From contig JAGABX010000115.1 in the NCBI GenBank assembly GCA_017614395.1, forward strand, positions 1-50,581: DNA of 50,581 nucleotides, written 5' to 3'. A model generated the notes under the pieces. It made no database searches and was not told where the DNA came from. It worked only from the letters and a program-made list of their open reading frames with translations. Made by a program: the position numbers and the translations under genes. Origin of the DNA: Eubacterium sp. Its GTDB lineage: Bacteria > Bacillota > Clostridia > Lachnospirales > Lachnospiraceae. Shown here one piece after another: positions 27,453 through 35,800 of this stretch. Position 1 is the first letter of the stretch. Each line of letters begins with the position of its first letter.

Positions 27453-29092
27453 GACATCAGCTTCACCTTTTTCGCGAGGGCATACAGCCTGTAACCACAC
27501 GGAAACTCAACCAGCTCTTCCTTTGTCAGTGTATTCAACACCAGCAGCGCAATAAAATAGACTATCATCGCTATAAACAAAGAAATCAGGGTTCTGATAA
27601 GATTTGAGTTTGTGATTAGGCCGATTATTTCATAGAACACCAATGTGAACGAACCCATCCACAGAGAGGCCGCCAACGGAGCAACAAATGTTTTAATCCA
27701 TTCCTGTTTATACCCACCCGGAATATGCCGGTTCAACGCCCACAGATTCAATAGCCAGACAACCATTGGAAACGTTATGTTACCGACTATCAGGGAATAA
27801 ATCCCCAACGGGGTGAATTTAATGCAGATATATACAATCCCGACGTGCAGAATAAGCGACAGTGCCGAATGGAATACCGGCAGGCTCATTTTGTTGATGC
27901 TCTGCAGGGCTCCTCCCGTAACATTGGATAATGCATAGAATACAATAGCAAGCGACCCTGCCACCAACAGTTTACCGCCGAGTATATAATTCGACGAAAA
28001 AAGCATACGTATGATAGGCAATCCCAGAACCGTGTAACCGATAAAGCACGGAAACGCTATTATCATATTAAATTTCACGACAGATGCGATATTGCTTTTG
28101 AGCTGTTTAATGTCGCCCTGAGTAAATGCGGCAACCGCGCTCGGGATCATGGACGAGGCAAGCGCTGTCGAAAGCGCTATCGGCACAGAACACATAACAC
28201 GATATTTGGAACTGTAAACTCCGACAAGACTCTTGATCTCCACAGTACCGATGCCTTTGTTCGCCGATAAATACCCGAATAATTTATAGTCAATGAGTCC
28301 GCTGATATTGTATACGGTCTGAGAAAGGATAACCGGAAAAATAGTCAGCAACAATACCCTGAAAAGGTAACCTGTCGAGTCAACACGCCCGGATCTGTCC
28401 TTTTTTTCGAGTTTTCGCTGAACCGGTCTGTAAATTGACGATAGAAAAAGCAAGAGTAGCAATGCCGCCGCCGCGCCGAGACATGTGCCTAACGTTCCTC
28501 CTGCAGCTCCCCATGCTGCCTGAAGTGGATCACCGATAGTCCATTTCATAAAAAGATAACTGGCCAGCACACTGACAATGGCATTTATTACCTGCTCAAT
28601 TACCTGTGATATTGCCGTTGGCATCATGGTTCTTTTGCCTTGGAAAAAGCCGCGGAACACTCCGAGAAACGCGACAATAAGAATAGTGGGTGCCAGAACG
28701 CGCAGCGGAATATGAACACCGGCATACTCAGGATATATGTGTTTTTCAATGAATTCGGCACCGAATAACAGGAAACCGCCAAACACTCCACCGGATATTG
28801 CCGCAAACATCAGCCCGACCCGAAGTGTCTGACCTGAGTTTTTATACTCTCTTTTTGCAACCTGAGCCGAAATGATCTTGGACAAGGCAAGCGGCAGACT
28901 GTATGAGGATATGATCAAAATCAGATCGTAGATTTCAAACGCTACGGCATATATACCGTTTCCCTCCTCACCGAGGATGTTTGACATGGGAATTCTGTAG
29001 ATCAGGCCGATAAAGCGCACGAAGAGAGACGCCATCGCCAGGATACCGCCTTGCTTCAGGAAATCCGCGTTTTTTTTCTGATCTGTTGCCAT
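27449..29092 (-). CDS. MATE/MVF-superfamily flippase, MurJ/SpoVB-like
   Basis: 547 residues with about 14 transmembrane helices. The opening KQGGILAMASLFVRFIGLIYRIP and RGFFQGKRTMMPTAISQVIEQ are typical of the SpoVB/YtgP branch (Firmicutes MurJ), which flips lipid II or related undecaprenyl-linked precursors across the membrane. Family-level assignment is strong; whether it is the housekeeping MurJ or a sporulation/polysaccharide paralogue cannot be told here. GAGGAT lies 5 bases before the ATG, directly after a hairpin (see 29105-29240). The promoter of the next gene overlaps its 3' end. Confidence 0.9.
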   Translation of the reverse strand: MATDQKKNADFLKQGGILAMASLFVRFIGLIYRIPMSNILGEEGNGIYAVAFEIYDLILIISSYSLPLALSKIISAQVAKREYKNSGQTLRVGLMFAAISGGVFGGFLLFGAEFIEKHIYPEYAGVHIPLRVLAPTILIVAFLGVFRGFFQGKRTMMPTAISQVIEQVINAIVSVLASYLFMKWTIGDPLQAAWGAAGGTLGTCLGAAAALLLLLFLSSIYRPVQRKLEKKDRSGRVDSTGYLFRVLLLTIFPVILSQTVYNISGLIDYKLFGYLSANKGIGTVEIKSLVGVYSSKYRVMCSVPIALSTALASSMIPSAVAAFTQGDIKQLKSNIASVVKFNMIIAFPCFIGYTVLGLPIIRMLFSSNYILGGKLLVAGSLAIVFYALSNVTGGALQSINKMSLPVFHSALSLILHVGIVYICIKFTPLGIYSLIVGNITFPMVVWLLNLWALNRHIPGGYKQEWIKTFVAPLAASLWMGSFTLVFYEIIGLITNSNLIRTLISLFIAMIVYFIALLVLNTLTKEELVEFPCGYRLYALAKKVKLMS

Positions 29093-29104
29093 TATATCCT
29101 CATT

Positions 29105-29240
29105 CCGTAGAATTGACGGAGTTTTCAGTTGATTCTACGGGATACGCTTTCGCCTGCTTTTTACGTCACGTTGCATGGCTCGAAAATACCTCGCCCACGC
29201 AACGACGTAAAAAGAAGTCCCTCCGAATTCAACTGAAAAC
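29105..29240 (-). promoter_or_regulatory. Leader of the flippase gene with competing hairpins
   Basis: Minus-strand pairings: outer arms GTTTTCAGTTGA (29240-29229) with TCAACTGAAAAC (29132-29121); central CTTTTTACGTC...GTTGC (29214-29199) with its complement (29157-29167, 29070-type bulge of two bases, GTTGC at 29170-29174 on plus); terminal CCGTAGAAT (29140-29132) with ATTCTACGG (29113-29105), ending 3 bases before the GAGGAT ribosome site. The distal outer arm lies in the loop of the terminal hairpin, so the outer and terminal stems partly exclude each other. Confidence 0.6.
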
Positions 29241-29335
29241 ATCCTATATATTCTACTGCTTTAATGAACAATCCATGTCAATATGTAGATTGATTCAGAA
29301 TCCGCAAACCCAAACGCTGATTTAGCTTCAGCAAA

Positions 29336-29833
29336 TCATCTTAAGATTTCAAGGTTTTCAAGGATTGACCGCTGATAATTCTCCATGATTTGCCGTTCAT
29401 CATCTGTCATGTGGTCGTAGCCTGAGAGGTGAAGGAGGCTGTGGACTATCAGGAATGCGTACTCGCGTTTTTCGGAGTGGCCGTATTCCGCAGCCTGGGA
29501 TTTTACTTTCTCCGCACACAGCACAATGTCGCCGAGCATCAGTTCTCCCGTATCAGGATCTAACGTTTTCGATGCCGAAAATACCTCTCCGCTGAAACAT
29601 CCCGGTACATCAAACTCATTCATTGGAAAACTCAAAACATCCGTTACCGAATCAATCTCACGAAACTCATTATTTATCCCTCTTATCTCTTCCCCGTCAA
29701 CAATGCTTACGCTGACCTCGACCTCAAAAGGGCACTCCAATTCCTTCATCGTTTCCCTGACCAGCGTCTCAAGAAGTTCGCTCTCATCAAAGTCAAACCT
29801 TACCGACGAGTTTCTCGTATAGTCAATATACAT
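29336..29833 (-). CDS. ybeY: Endoribonuclease YbeY (16S rRNA maturation)
   Basis: 165 residues. Metal-dependent endoribonuclease involved in 16S rRNA 3'-end maturation and 70S quality control. The zinc site HSLLHLSGYDH and the upstream INNEFREIDSVTDVLSFPM and GDIVLC are diagnostic. The ATG at 29833 is preceded by GAGG at 5 bases; the frame can be extended 6 codons to a TTG without a ribosome site. It follows phoH, as in most Firmicutes; the palindromic element at 29878-29985 lies between them. Confidence 0.96.
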   Translation of the reverse strand: MYIDYTRNSSVRFDFDESELLETLVRETMKELECPFEVEVSVSIVDGEEIRGINNEFREIDSVTDVLSFPMNEFDVPGCFSGEVFSASKTLDPDTGELMLGDIVLCAEKVKSQAAEYGHSEKREYAFLIVHSLLHLSGYDHMTDDERQIMENYQRSILENLEILR

Positions 29834-29877
29834 ATATACCTCGTAATTCAATTTAAAATATCATCAGTGTTCAATAT

Positions 29878-29985
29878 GGAACTGAGTGACCACCAAACGG
29901 CGAGGGGCATTCCCCCGAAGTGGAGCCCGACGAGGAACGAGGAGGGCGTGAACGTGCCCCGAGCGTTAGGTGGTCACTCAGTTCC
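29878..29985 (+). repeat. Palindromic intergenic element, copy 2 (phoH/ybeY gap)
   Basis: Perfect 17-bp arms GGAACTGAGTGACCACC (29878-29894) and GGTGGTCACTCAGTTCC (29969-29985) surround the same ~60-base core found at 13699-13796, here on the plus strand. The right arm contains the last codon and stop of phoH (AAC TGA). Core differences from copy 1 include GCAC/GTGC changed to GCCC/GGGC, which preserves pairing. Confidence 0.85.
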
Positions 29986-31006
29986 TATTACCACCGTACG
30001 ATTTCTTGTTTTGCTTGTTCCTATTGTGATCCATACGTGACTCCCGGTACGACTTTTTTGCCTCATACTTCTCATACGCATGCACGATTCTCTGCACCAG
30101 CGGATGCCTGACCACGTCCTTGTTCGTCAGATACGAAAACCCGATATCCTCAATTCCCTCAAGCACCTTTACTGCAACCTCGAGACCGGACTCCGCCTGA
30201 AACGGCAGATCCTTCTGTGACAGATCGCCTGTAATGACAACTTTTGAGCCGAACCCGATACGAGTCAGGAACATCTTCATCTGCGCCGGCGTGGTATTCT
30301 GCGCCTCGTCAAGAATAATAAAAGCATTATCAAGCGTACGCCCTCTCATGTATGCGAGAGGCGCAACCTCGATAAGACCTTTTTCACTGTTTTTAATAAA
30401 ACTCTCTGCGCCCATTATCTGATATAACGCATCATATAACGGTCTCAAATACGGATCTATTTTCTGCTGCAGATCTCCGGGCAAAAATCCCAAACTCTCT
30501 CCTGCCTCTATCGCAGGACGAGTAAGTATTATCTTTTCAACCTGGTTTCCCTTGAATGCGGCAATTGCCATAGCCATAGCCAAATACGTCTTGCCGGTAC
30601 CGGCCGGGCCGAGACCGAAAACCATCATATTTTCCCGGATCTGACGGACATATTTCTGCTGACCGAGTGTTTTCGGCTTTATCGGTTTGCCCTGGATTGT
30701 ATAGCCGAGCAGTTCTTTATCAATCTCCGACAGGGATGTTTTATCATTCTCCAAAGCCAGCGACAGAATATAGTTCACATTCTGCTCGGTAATTGTTTCA
30801 CCGCGCTCGGACAGACTCAACAGTTCCCTGAACACATGCTCCGCCTGTTTCAGCGAAGCCGCCCCGCCCTTCACAACAACGGAGCCGTCACGCGCGATCA
30901 CTGTCACCGCAAGTGTTTTTTCAATCTTTTGCAGGTATTTATCAAGTTGCCCGAATATATTCCGCTCATGCTCCGCAGGTATATCTAATTCTATCTGATT
31001 CTCCAA
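29978..31006 (-). CDS. phoH: PhoH family ATPase (PhoH-like protein)
   Basis: 342 residues. Cytoplasmic ATPase with an N-terminal KH-like RNA-binding segment (residues ~1-70), Walker A GPAGTGKT (133-140), Walker B AFIILDEAQNTTPAQMKMFLTRIG and VITGDLSQ. RNA-related role; commonly paired with ybeY. The start is a TTG at 31006: no in-frame ATG occurs before residue 127 and an in-frame TAA lies three codons upstream. AAGGGG lies ~12 bases before it, directly after the rpsU terminator. The C-terminal tail is basic and Asn-rich. Its stop codon is inside the arm of the hairpin element. Confidence 0.93.
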   Translation of the reverse strand: MENQIELDIPAEHERNIFGQLDKYLQKIEKTLAVTVIARDGSVVVKGGAASLKQAEHVFRELLSLSERGETITEQNVNYILSLALENDKTSLSEIDKELLGYTIQGKPIKPKTLGQQKYVRQIRENMMVFGLGPAGTGKTYLAMAMAIAAFKGNQVEKIILTRPAIEAGESLGFLPGDLQQKIDPYLRPLYDALYQIMGAESFIKNSEKGLIEVAPLAYMRGRTLDNAFIILDEAQNTTPAQMKMFLTRIGFGSKVVITGDLSQKDLPFQAESGLEVAVKVLEGIEDIGFSYLTNKDVVRHPLVQRIVHAYEKYEAKKSYRESRMDHNRNKQNKKSYGGNRN

Positions 31007-31033
31007 TATAATTTATACCCCTTAAACGAAGAA

Positions 31034-31060
31034 AGCCTGCAACCCCACAGGGTACAGGCT
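31034..31060 (-). terminator. Intrinsic terminator/attenuator between rpsU and phoH
   Basis: Minus-strand AGCCTG-TA-CCC/GGG-TTG-CAGGCT type stem followed by TTCTTCGTTT. It lies ~30 bases after the rpsU stop and just before the phoH ribosome site, so phoH expression may depend on read-through. Confidence 0.7.
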
Positions 31061-31088
31061 CTCCATGATTCACAAATTGATCGATCGA

Positions 31089-31265
31089 TCATTTGTACTT
31101 TCTTTTGCGAGCAGCCTCAGACTTTTTCTTGCGTCTGACGCTTGGCTTTTCATAGTGCTCTCTTTTGCGAATCTCCTGCTGAATACCGGCCTTCGCGCAG
31201 TTTCTCTTGAAACGGCGAAGAGCGCTATCCAGTGACTCGTTTTCTTTTACAATTACACTAGACAT
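31089..31265 (-). CDS. rpsU: 30S ribosomal protein S21 (bS21)
   Basis: 58 residues: [20 protein letters not shown] ... [20 protein letters not shown] ... basic Lys/Arg tail. S21 acts in translation initiation near the anti-Shine-Dalgarno region. It was found by translating the 31089-31265 stretch directly. GGGAGGTAAGGTG lies upstream of the ATG. Promoter at 31343-31370 and terminator at 31034-31060. The order rpsU-phoH-ybeY fits a ribosome maturation cluster. Confidence 0.97.
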   Translation of the reverse strand: MSSVIVKENESLDSALRRFKRNCAKAGIQQEIRKREHYEKPSVRRKKKSEAARKRKYK

Positions 31266-31342
31266 AGTCTCACACCTTACCTCCCTTCAGTTGTAGATTG
31301 CGCAAAGTACAACTGTTCGGGTTAATTTTTTGCACTGTAACG

Positions 31343-31370
31343 ATTATACCATATTTTCGCGATTCGTCAA
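31343..31370 (-). promoter_or_regulatory. Promoter of rpsU
   Basis: Minus-strand -35 TTGACG (31370-31365), 16-base spacer, extended -10 TGGTATAAT with TATAAT at 31348-31343. It lies 20 bases after the stop of the LD-carboxypeptidase gene. Confidence 0.78.
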
Positions 31371-31390
31371 GTGTAAATTGAATTTTTTTG

Positions 31391-32443
31391 CTAATTCAGT
31401 ATCATTTCAAGTGAAAAAGACCGTCCCTTGCACGATGCAACACCGTACGAGCCGCATACAACAGGCATCATCGGCGGTAAATGACCGATATCGAGATCCA
31501 TTATGATCGGAACACCCAAATCACCAATTGCATCTGTTACGGCCCTGTGACGGTCGATGCCGAACATCGGCTCATCAAAATACATCGGACGGCCTATCAG
31601 AAAGCCTGAAGCATCGTTAAACCATCCACATTCCCTGAGATGCCACAATGCGCGACGCATATCCATCACATTCAGGTCACACGATTCCAAAAACCATAGA
31701 ATTCCATCATCGCCATACTTTTTATTAAAATGTTTAACCCTGTCGAAACGCGTTCCCGCCAAATTGTTCAGCACATCAAGACAGCCGCCGACGAGTCTTC
31801 CCTCTGCAGTTTTTCCGCCATATGTAACGGGCATAAAAAGTTCGGAAATCTGATACGGCTCATACGGGTGTTCCTCATCCTTGGCTGATTCACGCTCCCA
31901 GCCGTCATAATTATGGATTGATACGGTTTTAACGTGCTCCTCATTCTCGCTGACGAGTCGCGGTGAACCGCACAACAGATCAAAAGCATCATGTATCGCC
32001 GGATGCCATGGATCCATGCCAAACGACGCAAGACACGGTCCGTAAATGCTTGCCACGTCTAAAGCTGTAGTTAATAAAAAAGTCAGATTAGTATTGTCAG
32101 AGTATCCCATGAACCATTTGGGTTTTGCATTGTACAATACCTCAAAATCAATATGCGGCAGAATCTCACACATCAGTTCGCCGCCACCACATGAGATCAA
32201 AGCCTGATTTGTTTCAGCGGGATACATCTGCATGAGCTCGGAAGCACATTTTTCAGGTGAAGTCGAAATGCCAATGCCATCAGACGCATAGCAGTTCGGT
32301 CCCAGTTCCTCGCCCTGTTTCTTTTTCCTGAACACGTCTCTTGCACGAAAAGAGGCTGTGCGATATGGTTCTATCGCACAGCCAAAAGAAGGAGCAATAT
32401 ATCCTATAGTGTCATTTTTCTGCAGAAACTCCGGATATCTCAT
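31391..32443 (-). CDS. S66-family peptidase (LD-carboxypeptidase / MccF-like)
   Basis: 350 residues. Serine peptidases of this family cleave the L,D-bond of murein tetrapeptides during recycling (LdcA) or related amide bonds such as microcin C (MccF). Catalytic triad candidates: Ser115 in FMGYSDNT, Glu253 in FLESCDLN, His321 in DIGHLPPMMPV. N-terminal NDTIGYIAPS and SCGGGELM match the family. The length and the LWFLESCD form are closer to the MccF-like branch common in Firmicutes. No signal peptide, so cytoplasmic. GGAGG lies 7 bases before the ATG; it follows the chemoreceptor gene by 24 bases and is probably cotranscribed with it. Confidence 0.88.
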   Translation of the reverse strand: MRYPEFLQKNDTIGYIAPSFGCAIEPYRTASFRARDVFRKKKQGEELGPNCYASDGIGISTSPEKCASELMQMYPAETNQALISCGGGELMCEILPHIDFEVLYNAKPKWFMGYSDNTNLTFLLTTALDVASIYGPCLASFGMDPWHPAIHDAFDLLCGSPRLVSENEEHVKTVSIHNYDGWERESAKDEEHPYEPYQISELFMPVTYGGKTAEGRLVGGCLDVLNNLAGTRFDRVKHFNKKYGDDGILWFLESCDLNVMDMRRALWHLRECGWFNDASGFLIGRPMYFDEPMFGIDRHRAVTDAIGDLGVPIIMDLDIGHLPPMMPVVCGSYGVASCKGRSFSLEMILN

Positions 32444-32467
32444 GTAATTCCTCCTCTAAACATGAGA

Positions 32468-34237
32468 TCAGTTATCTTTATTATGCTCAAAACTGAAATA
32501 GTGCACCTCGCTGTCGAGCTCCTCGGAGAGCCTGCGCAGGTCGTCTGCACGCTCATTGAGACTATGCATCGTAGATGACAGTTCCTCCATTGATGCCATG
32601 GTTTCCTCTGTCTCGGAAGCGTTCTCCTCGGATACAGCAGACAGGTTCTGGATAATGTCTGTGACATGTTTCCTCGCCTCGTCGCAGGCCTGTGAATCAC
32701 GACCGATCTCCTCAATCTCAACGAGAGAATCAGCGATACCCACGCCGACACCGTTGAATTTATCACGTGTTTCGGTAAGTTTCTCAAGCTGAACGGCAAT
32801 GATGTCCTGAACACTGTTCATTGCAGACACGGTATTTTTGGATTCCTTGGACAGGTTATCAATAATCCGAGAAATAGTCTCAGCAGATTTCCCGCTCTCC
32901 TCAGCGAGTTTCTGTATTTCGGAAGCAACAACCGCAAAGCCCTTGCCTGCCTCACCGGCTCTGGCTGCCTCAATAGACGCATTCAGTGACAGCAGGTTTG
33001 TTTCCTCGGCAATATTTGTAATCATAACAATCGCATCGGAAATCTTTGATACAGAGTCATCGGTAAGTTTAACCTGTTTGCCGATAACATCGACAGCCTC
33101 CATGGTACGATCGCTGGATTCACTGAGTTCGTTTATGATCTTCTCCGCATCCTCTCTTGCTCTGTCTATTTCCTTGGAGGTCTGTGTCAGATTTGCAACC
33201 TTATCAACGATTTCGGAAATAGCCCGTCCCATATCGTTAACGTTGCCGGTAGCTCTCTCAATATCCTCTGCCTGTGAAACGGCGCCCTGAGAGATATTAT
33301 CCACGGCATTCGTAACCTCTGTCGCATTATCTGTTGTGTTTTGGATCATCTCGGTCATCTTCTCTGCATCCTGCTCAACCTCATCAGCCGAATGAACGAT
33401 GTCAGAGATTACGCGATGCAATGCGTCAACCAAACGTTGCAGAGCCTTTGCCATCAGACCAAGCTCATCCTTGCGACGCTGGAATTTTTCGGGAATCTGA
33501 ACATCCAGATCACCGCGCGCAACATCGGAAACAAGCCCCTGAACGTTCGAGATAACACGGGATATGGACAAAGCAGCGAAAAAGCTGACAGCGGCCGCAA
33601 CCAGCAGAAGCGCAACACCGATAATAATCATCGCCATCAGTTTAGTATTTATCATAGATTCAACATTTGCTGATGGTTTCCCGGCAAAATACATGCCGAC
33701 ATTCGTTCCTGAACTGTCCTTGATCGGAATATAATATGCATAGTAGTTGGTTCCGTTTATGTCCAGGCTGTGAGTCACAAAATCCTCACCCCTGTTGATA
33801 ACGGCATCAACAACCTCGGGCGCCGCCTGTGTATTTACAAAGCGCTCGCCGTTTTCATCCAGAATTGAAGTCGCGTAACGAGTATCACCGTAGAAAACCG
33901 TTACCTCGAGGTCAGTGGTTCCGGTGAAGCTGTCAATAAAGGTCTGGTTCGTCGATACGTTGAAACCTCCTTTATAAAGCGTGTAAACACCGCCCTTCTC
34001 CTGCAGCATATAATCCTTTGCGCTGATGGCATCGTAGGCGGCCGCCATAGCGTTGACTGAATATTTCAGTCCCTCCTCGGCCTCCTCACGCAGACTGGAT
34101 TGCAAACTTATTGTCGAATAGATAATCAAAGTCGCAGCCAGCACGATCATCGGAAGAACGGCTGCAATCAGGATCCTGAACTTAATCGACAGACCCCTTA
34201 CCTTCAATGGTGTTTCATCCTGCTGAAATTCACTCAT
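32468..34237 (-). CDS. Methyl-accepting chemotaxis protein
   Basis: 589 residues. TM1 at ~22-44, an extracellular Cache-type sensor of ~155 residues ([16 protein letters not shown]-like and YAYYIPIKD segments), TM2 at ~203-226, a HAMP domain ~227-280, and the long signalling coiled coil with the conserved hairpin tip region [31 protein letters not shown]. It ends without a pentapeptide CheR tether. AAGGAG is upstream of the ATG; a SigA-like promoter at 34345-34373 precedes it. No other chemotaxis gene is in the window. The ligand is unknown. Confidence 0.95.
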   Translation of the reverse strand: MSEFQQDETPLKVRGLSIKFRILIAAVLPMIVLAATLIIYSTISLQSSLREEAEEGLKYSVNAMAAAYDAISAKDYMLQEKGGVYTLYKGGFNVSTNQTFIDSFTGTTDLEVTVFYGDTRYATSILDENGERFVNTQAAPEVVDAVINRGEDFVTHSLDINGTNYYAYYIPIKDSSGTNVGMYFAGKPSANVESMINTKLMAMIIIGVALLLVAAAVSFFAALSISRVISNVQGLVSDVARGDLDVQIPEKFQRRKDELGLMAKALQRLVDALHRVISDIVHSADEVEQDAEKMTEMIQNTTDNATEVTNAVDNISQGAVSQAEDIERATGNVNDMGRAISEIVDKVANLTQTSKEIDRAREDAEKIINELSESSDRTMEAVDVIGKQVKLTDDSVSKISDAIVMITNIAEETNLLSLNASIEAARAGEAGKGFAVVASEIQKLAEESGKSAETISRIIDNLSKESKNTVSAMNSVQDIIAVQLEKLTETRDKFNGVGVGIADSLVEIEEIGRDSQACDEARKHVTDIIQNLSAVSEENASETEETMASMEELSSTMHSLNERADDLRRLSEELDSEVHYFSFEHNKDN

Positions 34238-34344
34238 TTTCAGTACACTCCTTGTAATTATTTATGTTCCATACCAAACGAAATGAACAGACCGGGTATT
34301 CTTTCAGAAAAAGCAAATCTAATACCCAAATCACATACACAAAT

Positions 34345-34373
34345 ATTCTAACATAATCATATCGAAAAATCAA
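34345..34373 (-). promoter_or_regulatory. Candidate promoter of the chemoreceptor gene
   Basis: Minus-strand -35 TTGATT (34373-34368), 17-base spacer, -10 TAGAAT (34350-34345) with TG one base before it. No flagellar sigma (GCCGATAA-type) box was seen. Confidence 0.6.
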
Positions 34374-34463
34374 TTGTTATTTGAAAAAAGTTAATCTGTT
34401 TCCTCATCAGGCCGTCATGTGTAATTCAATATAACACCCAAATGGTAATCAAATAAAACGAAA

Positions 34464-34482
34464 AGGCTCCTGACAGGAGCCT
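34464..34482 (-). terminator. Intrinsic terminator in the alr-chemoreceptor gap
   Basis: Palindrome AGGCTCCTGACAGGAGCCT (effective 7-bp stem, 5-base loop), followed on the minus strand by TTTTCGTTTTATTTG. It ends whatever is transcribed from the alr side. Confidence 0.8.
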
Positions 34483-34566
34483 CTCCGATGATGCCCGAAG
34501 GCATCAAAGCGTATAATAGGGTGGGAGTAGAAAGTTAATACTTTCTGACTGTTACGATACTACCCC
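34464..34566 (-). ncRNA. Candidate structured RNA or long 3' UTR downstream of alr
   Basis: The 411-base gap 34238-34648 has no gene. Besides the terminator and promoter above, it holds a chain of stems on the minus strand: GTAG..CCC closing pairs (34566-34560 with 34523-34530), AGAAAGT/ACTTTCT (34529-34546), GATGCC-TTCG-GGCATC with a UUCG tetraloop (34490-34505), then the terminator hairpin. I do not recognise a known riboswitch class. It may be a small RNA or the alr 3' UTR. Confidence 0.4.
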
Positions 34567-34648
34567 GTTGTGTCACAAATGTGTCGCAGGTGATAAAACG
34601 CAAAAAAACGAAACATTTTTTTGATAAATCATTTACTGTATGAAAGCA

Positions 34649-35800
34649 TCAGTATAACCGCGGCTCTCCGACAAACATGCGCGGCACACGGTTTCCGATA
34701 CCGCATACAAATTCATAGTTGAAACTTCCGGCCAAATCGGCAACCTCCTCCACAGGCAGAAACTTGTCAGCAGAACGGCCGAAAATAACAACCTGATCAC
34801 GTTCCTTGACATCAGGTATATCTGTGACATCAATCATGAACTGATCCATGCAGATTCGTCCAATGATAGGCGCATAATTACCATTCACCAGTACTCTCCC
34901 CTTATTTGACAGCGATCTCTTCATTCCGTCAGCATAACCGACCGGTACTGTGGCTATAACGGATTCACGTTCTGTAACAAAGGTTCCGCCGTAACTGATC
35001 GGCGTTCCCTCGGGAACTTTTTTTATAAAGGATATGCGAGAAACCCATTCCATGGCTGGTTTCAGATGAATTGTCTGATGTGTCATCTCGGCAGACGGAT
35101 AGAGACCGTAGGTAGAGATTCCGGATCGCACAAAATCAAGACCCGCGTCGGGATATTGCAAAATGCACGCGCTGTTCGCTGCATGCCGGAATCGGAATTT
35201 AACGCCCCTGTCCTCACATTTGCTGACAAAAGTCATGAATTTCATGAACGGTTCATCAATTGCGTCGGTCGTCTCCTCGTCAGCTCTCGCAAAATGCGTG
35301 AAGATACCCTCCATTTCGATATTAGGCAGTTTTGAAATGCTCTCAATGATATCAATACTGCTGTCATCAGTGGAAAATCCAAGCCGTCCCATACCGGTAT
35401 CAACCTTAATATGGATTTTTGCCTTCATTCCGAGCATGGAAGCAATTGAATCCAACTGTTTGGCCATTTCATAGTTATAGACAGTCTGTGATATATCGTG
35501 CCGAACGACATCCTCAAACCATTGCGTACCAGTGAATCCCAGTATAAGCATCATCTGGTCGATCCGCGCTGCCCTCAGGATCAAAGCCTCCTCGACAACG
35601 GCAACTCCGAATCCGCAGACAAAATCCGAAAGAGTCCTCGCGACCTGGATCGCGCCATGCCCGTAGGCGTCCGCCTTGATTATTGCCATCAGCCGGGTTC
35701 CCTGCGGCAGGAGCTTTTTCTCCTCTAAAATATTGTTTCGGATCGCGCCCAAGTCAATTTTTGCATAGCATCTGTCAAATCGTTTGTCATCATATTGCAT
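34649..35800 (-). CDS. alr: Alanine racemase
   Basis: 383 residues, full length. PLP enzyme making D-alanine for peptidoglycan. PLP lysine K42 in AIIKADAYGHG, catalytic tyrosine Y270 in SYGGTF, plus VDTGMGRLGF, HAANSAC and VGYADGMKRSLSNKG. GGAGG lies 9 bases before the ATG. Its start overlaps the end of the nnrE-nnrD gene by 11 bases, so they form an operon; the order nnr-alr is common in Firmicutes. Confidence 0.97.
   Translation of the reverse strand: MQYDDKRFDRCYAKIDLGAIRNNILEEKKLLPQGTRLMAIIKADAYGHGAIQVARTLSDFVCGFGVAVVEEALILRAARIDQMMLILGFTGTQWFEDVVRHDISQTVYNYEMAKQLDSIASMLGMKAKIHIKVDTGMGRLGFSTDDSSIDIIESISKLPNIEMEGIFTHFARADEETTDAIDEPFMKFMTFVSKCEDRGVKFRFRHAANSACILQYPDAGLDFVRSGISTYGLYPSAEMTHQTIHLKPAMEWVSRISFIKKVPEGTPISYGGTFVTERESVIATVPVGYADGMKRSLSNKGRVLVNGNYAPIIGRICMDQFMIDVTDIPDVKERDQVVIFGRSADKFLPVEEVADLAGSFNYEFVCGIGNRVPRMFVGEPRLY

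Noticed and set aside
34398-34410. Minus-strand CTGATGAGGAAAC resembling a hammerhead ribozyme core
   Set aside because: CUGAUGA and GAAAC are adjacent with no stem II between them, and no flanking stems I/III with a cleavage triplet can be drawn.
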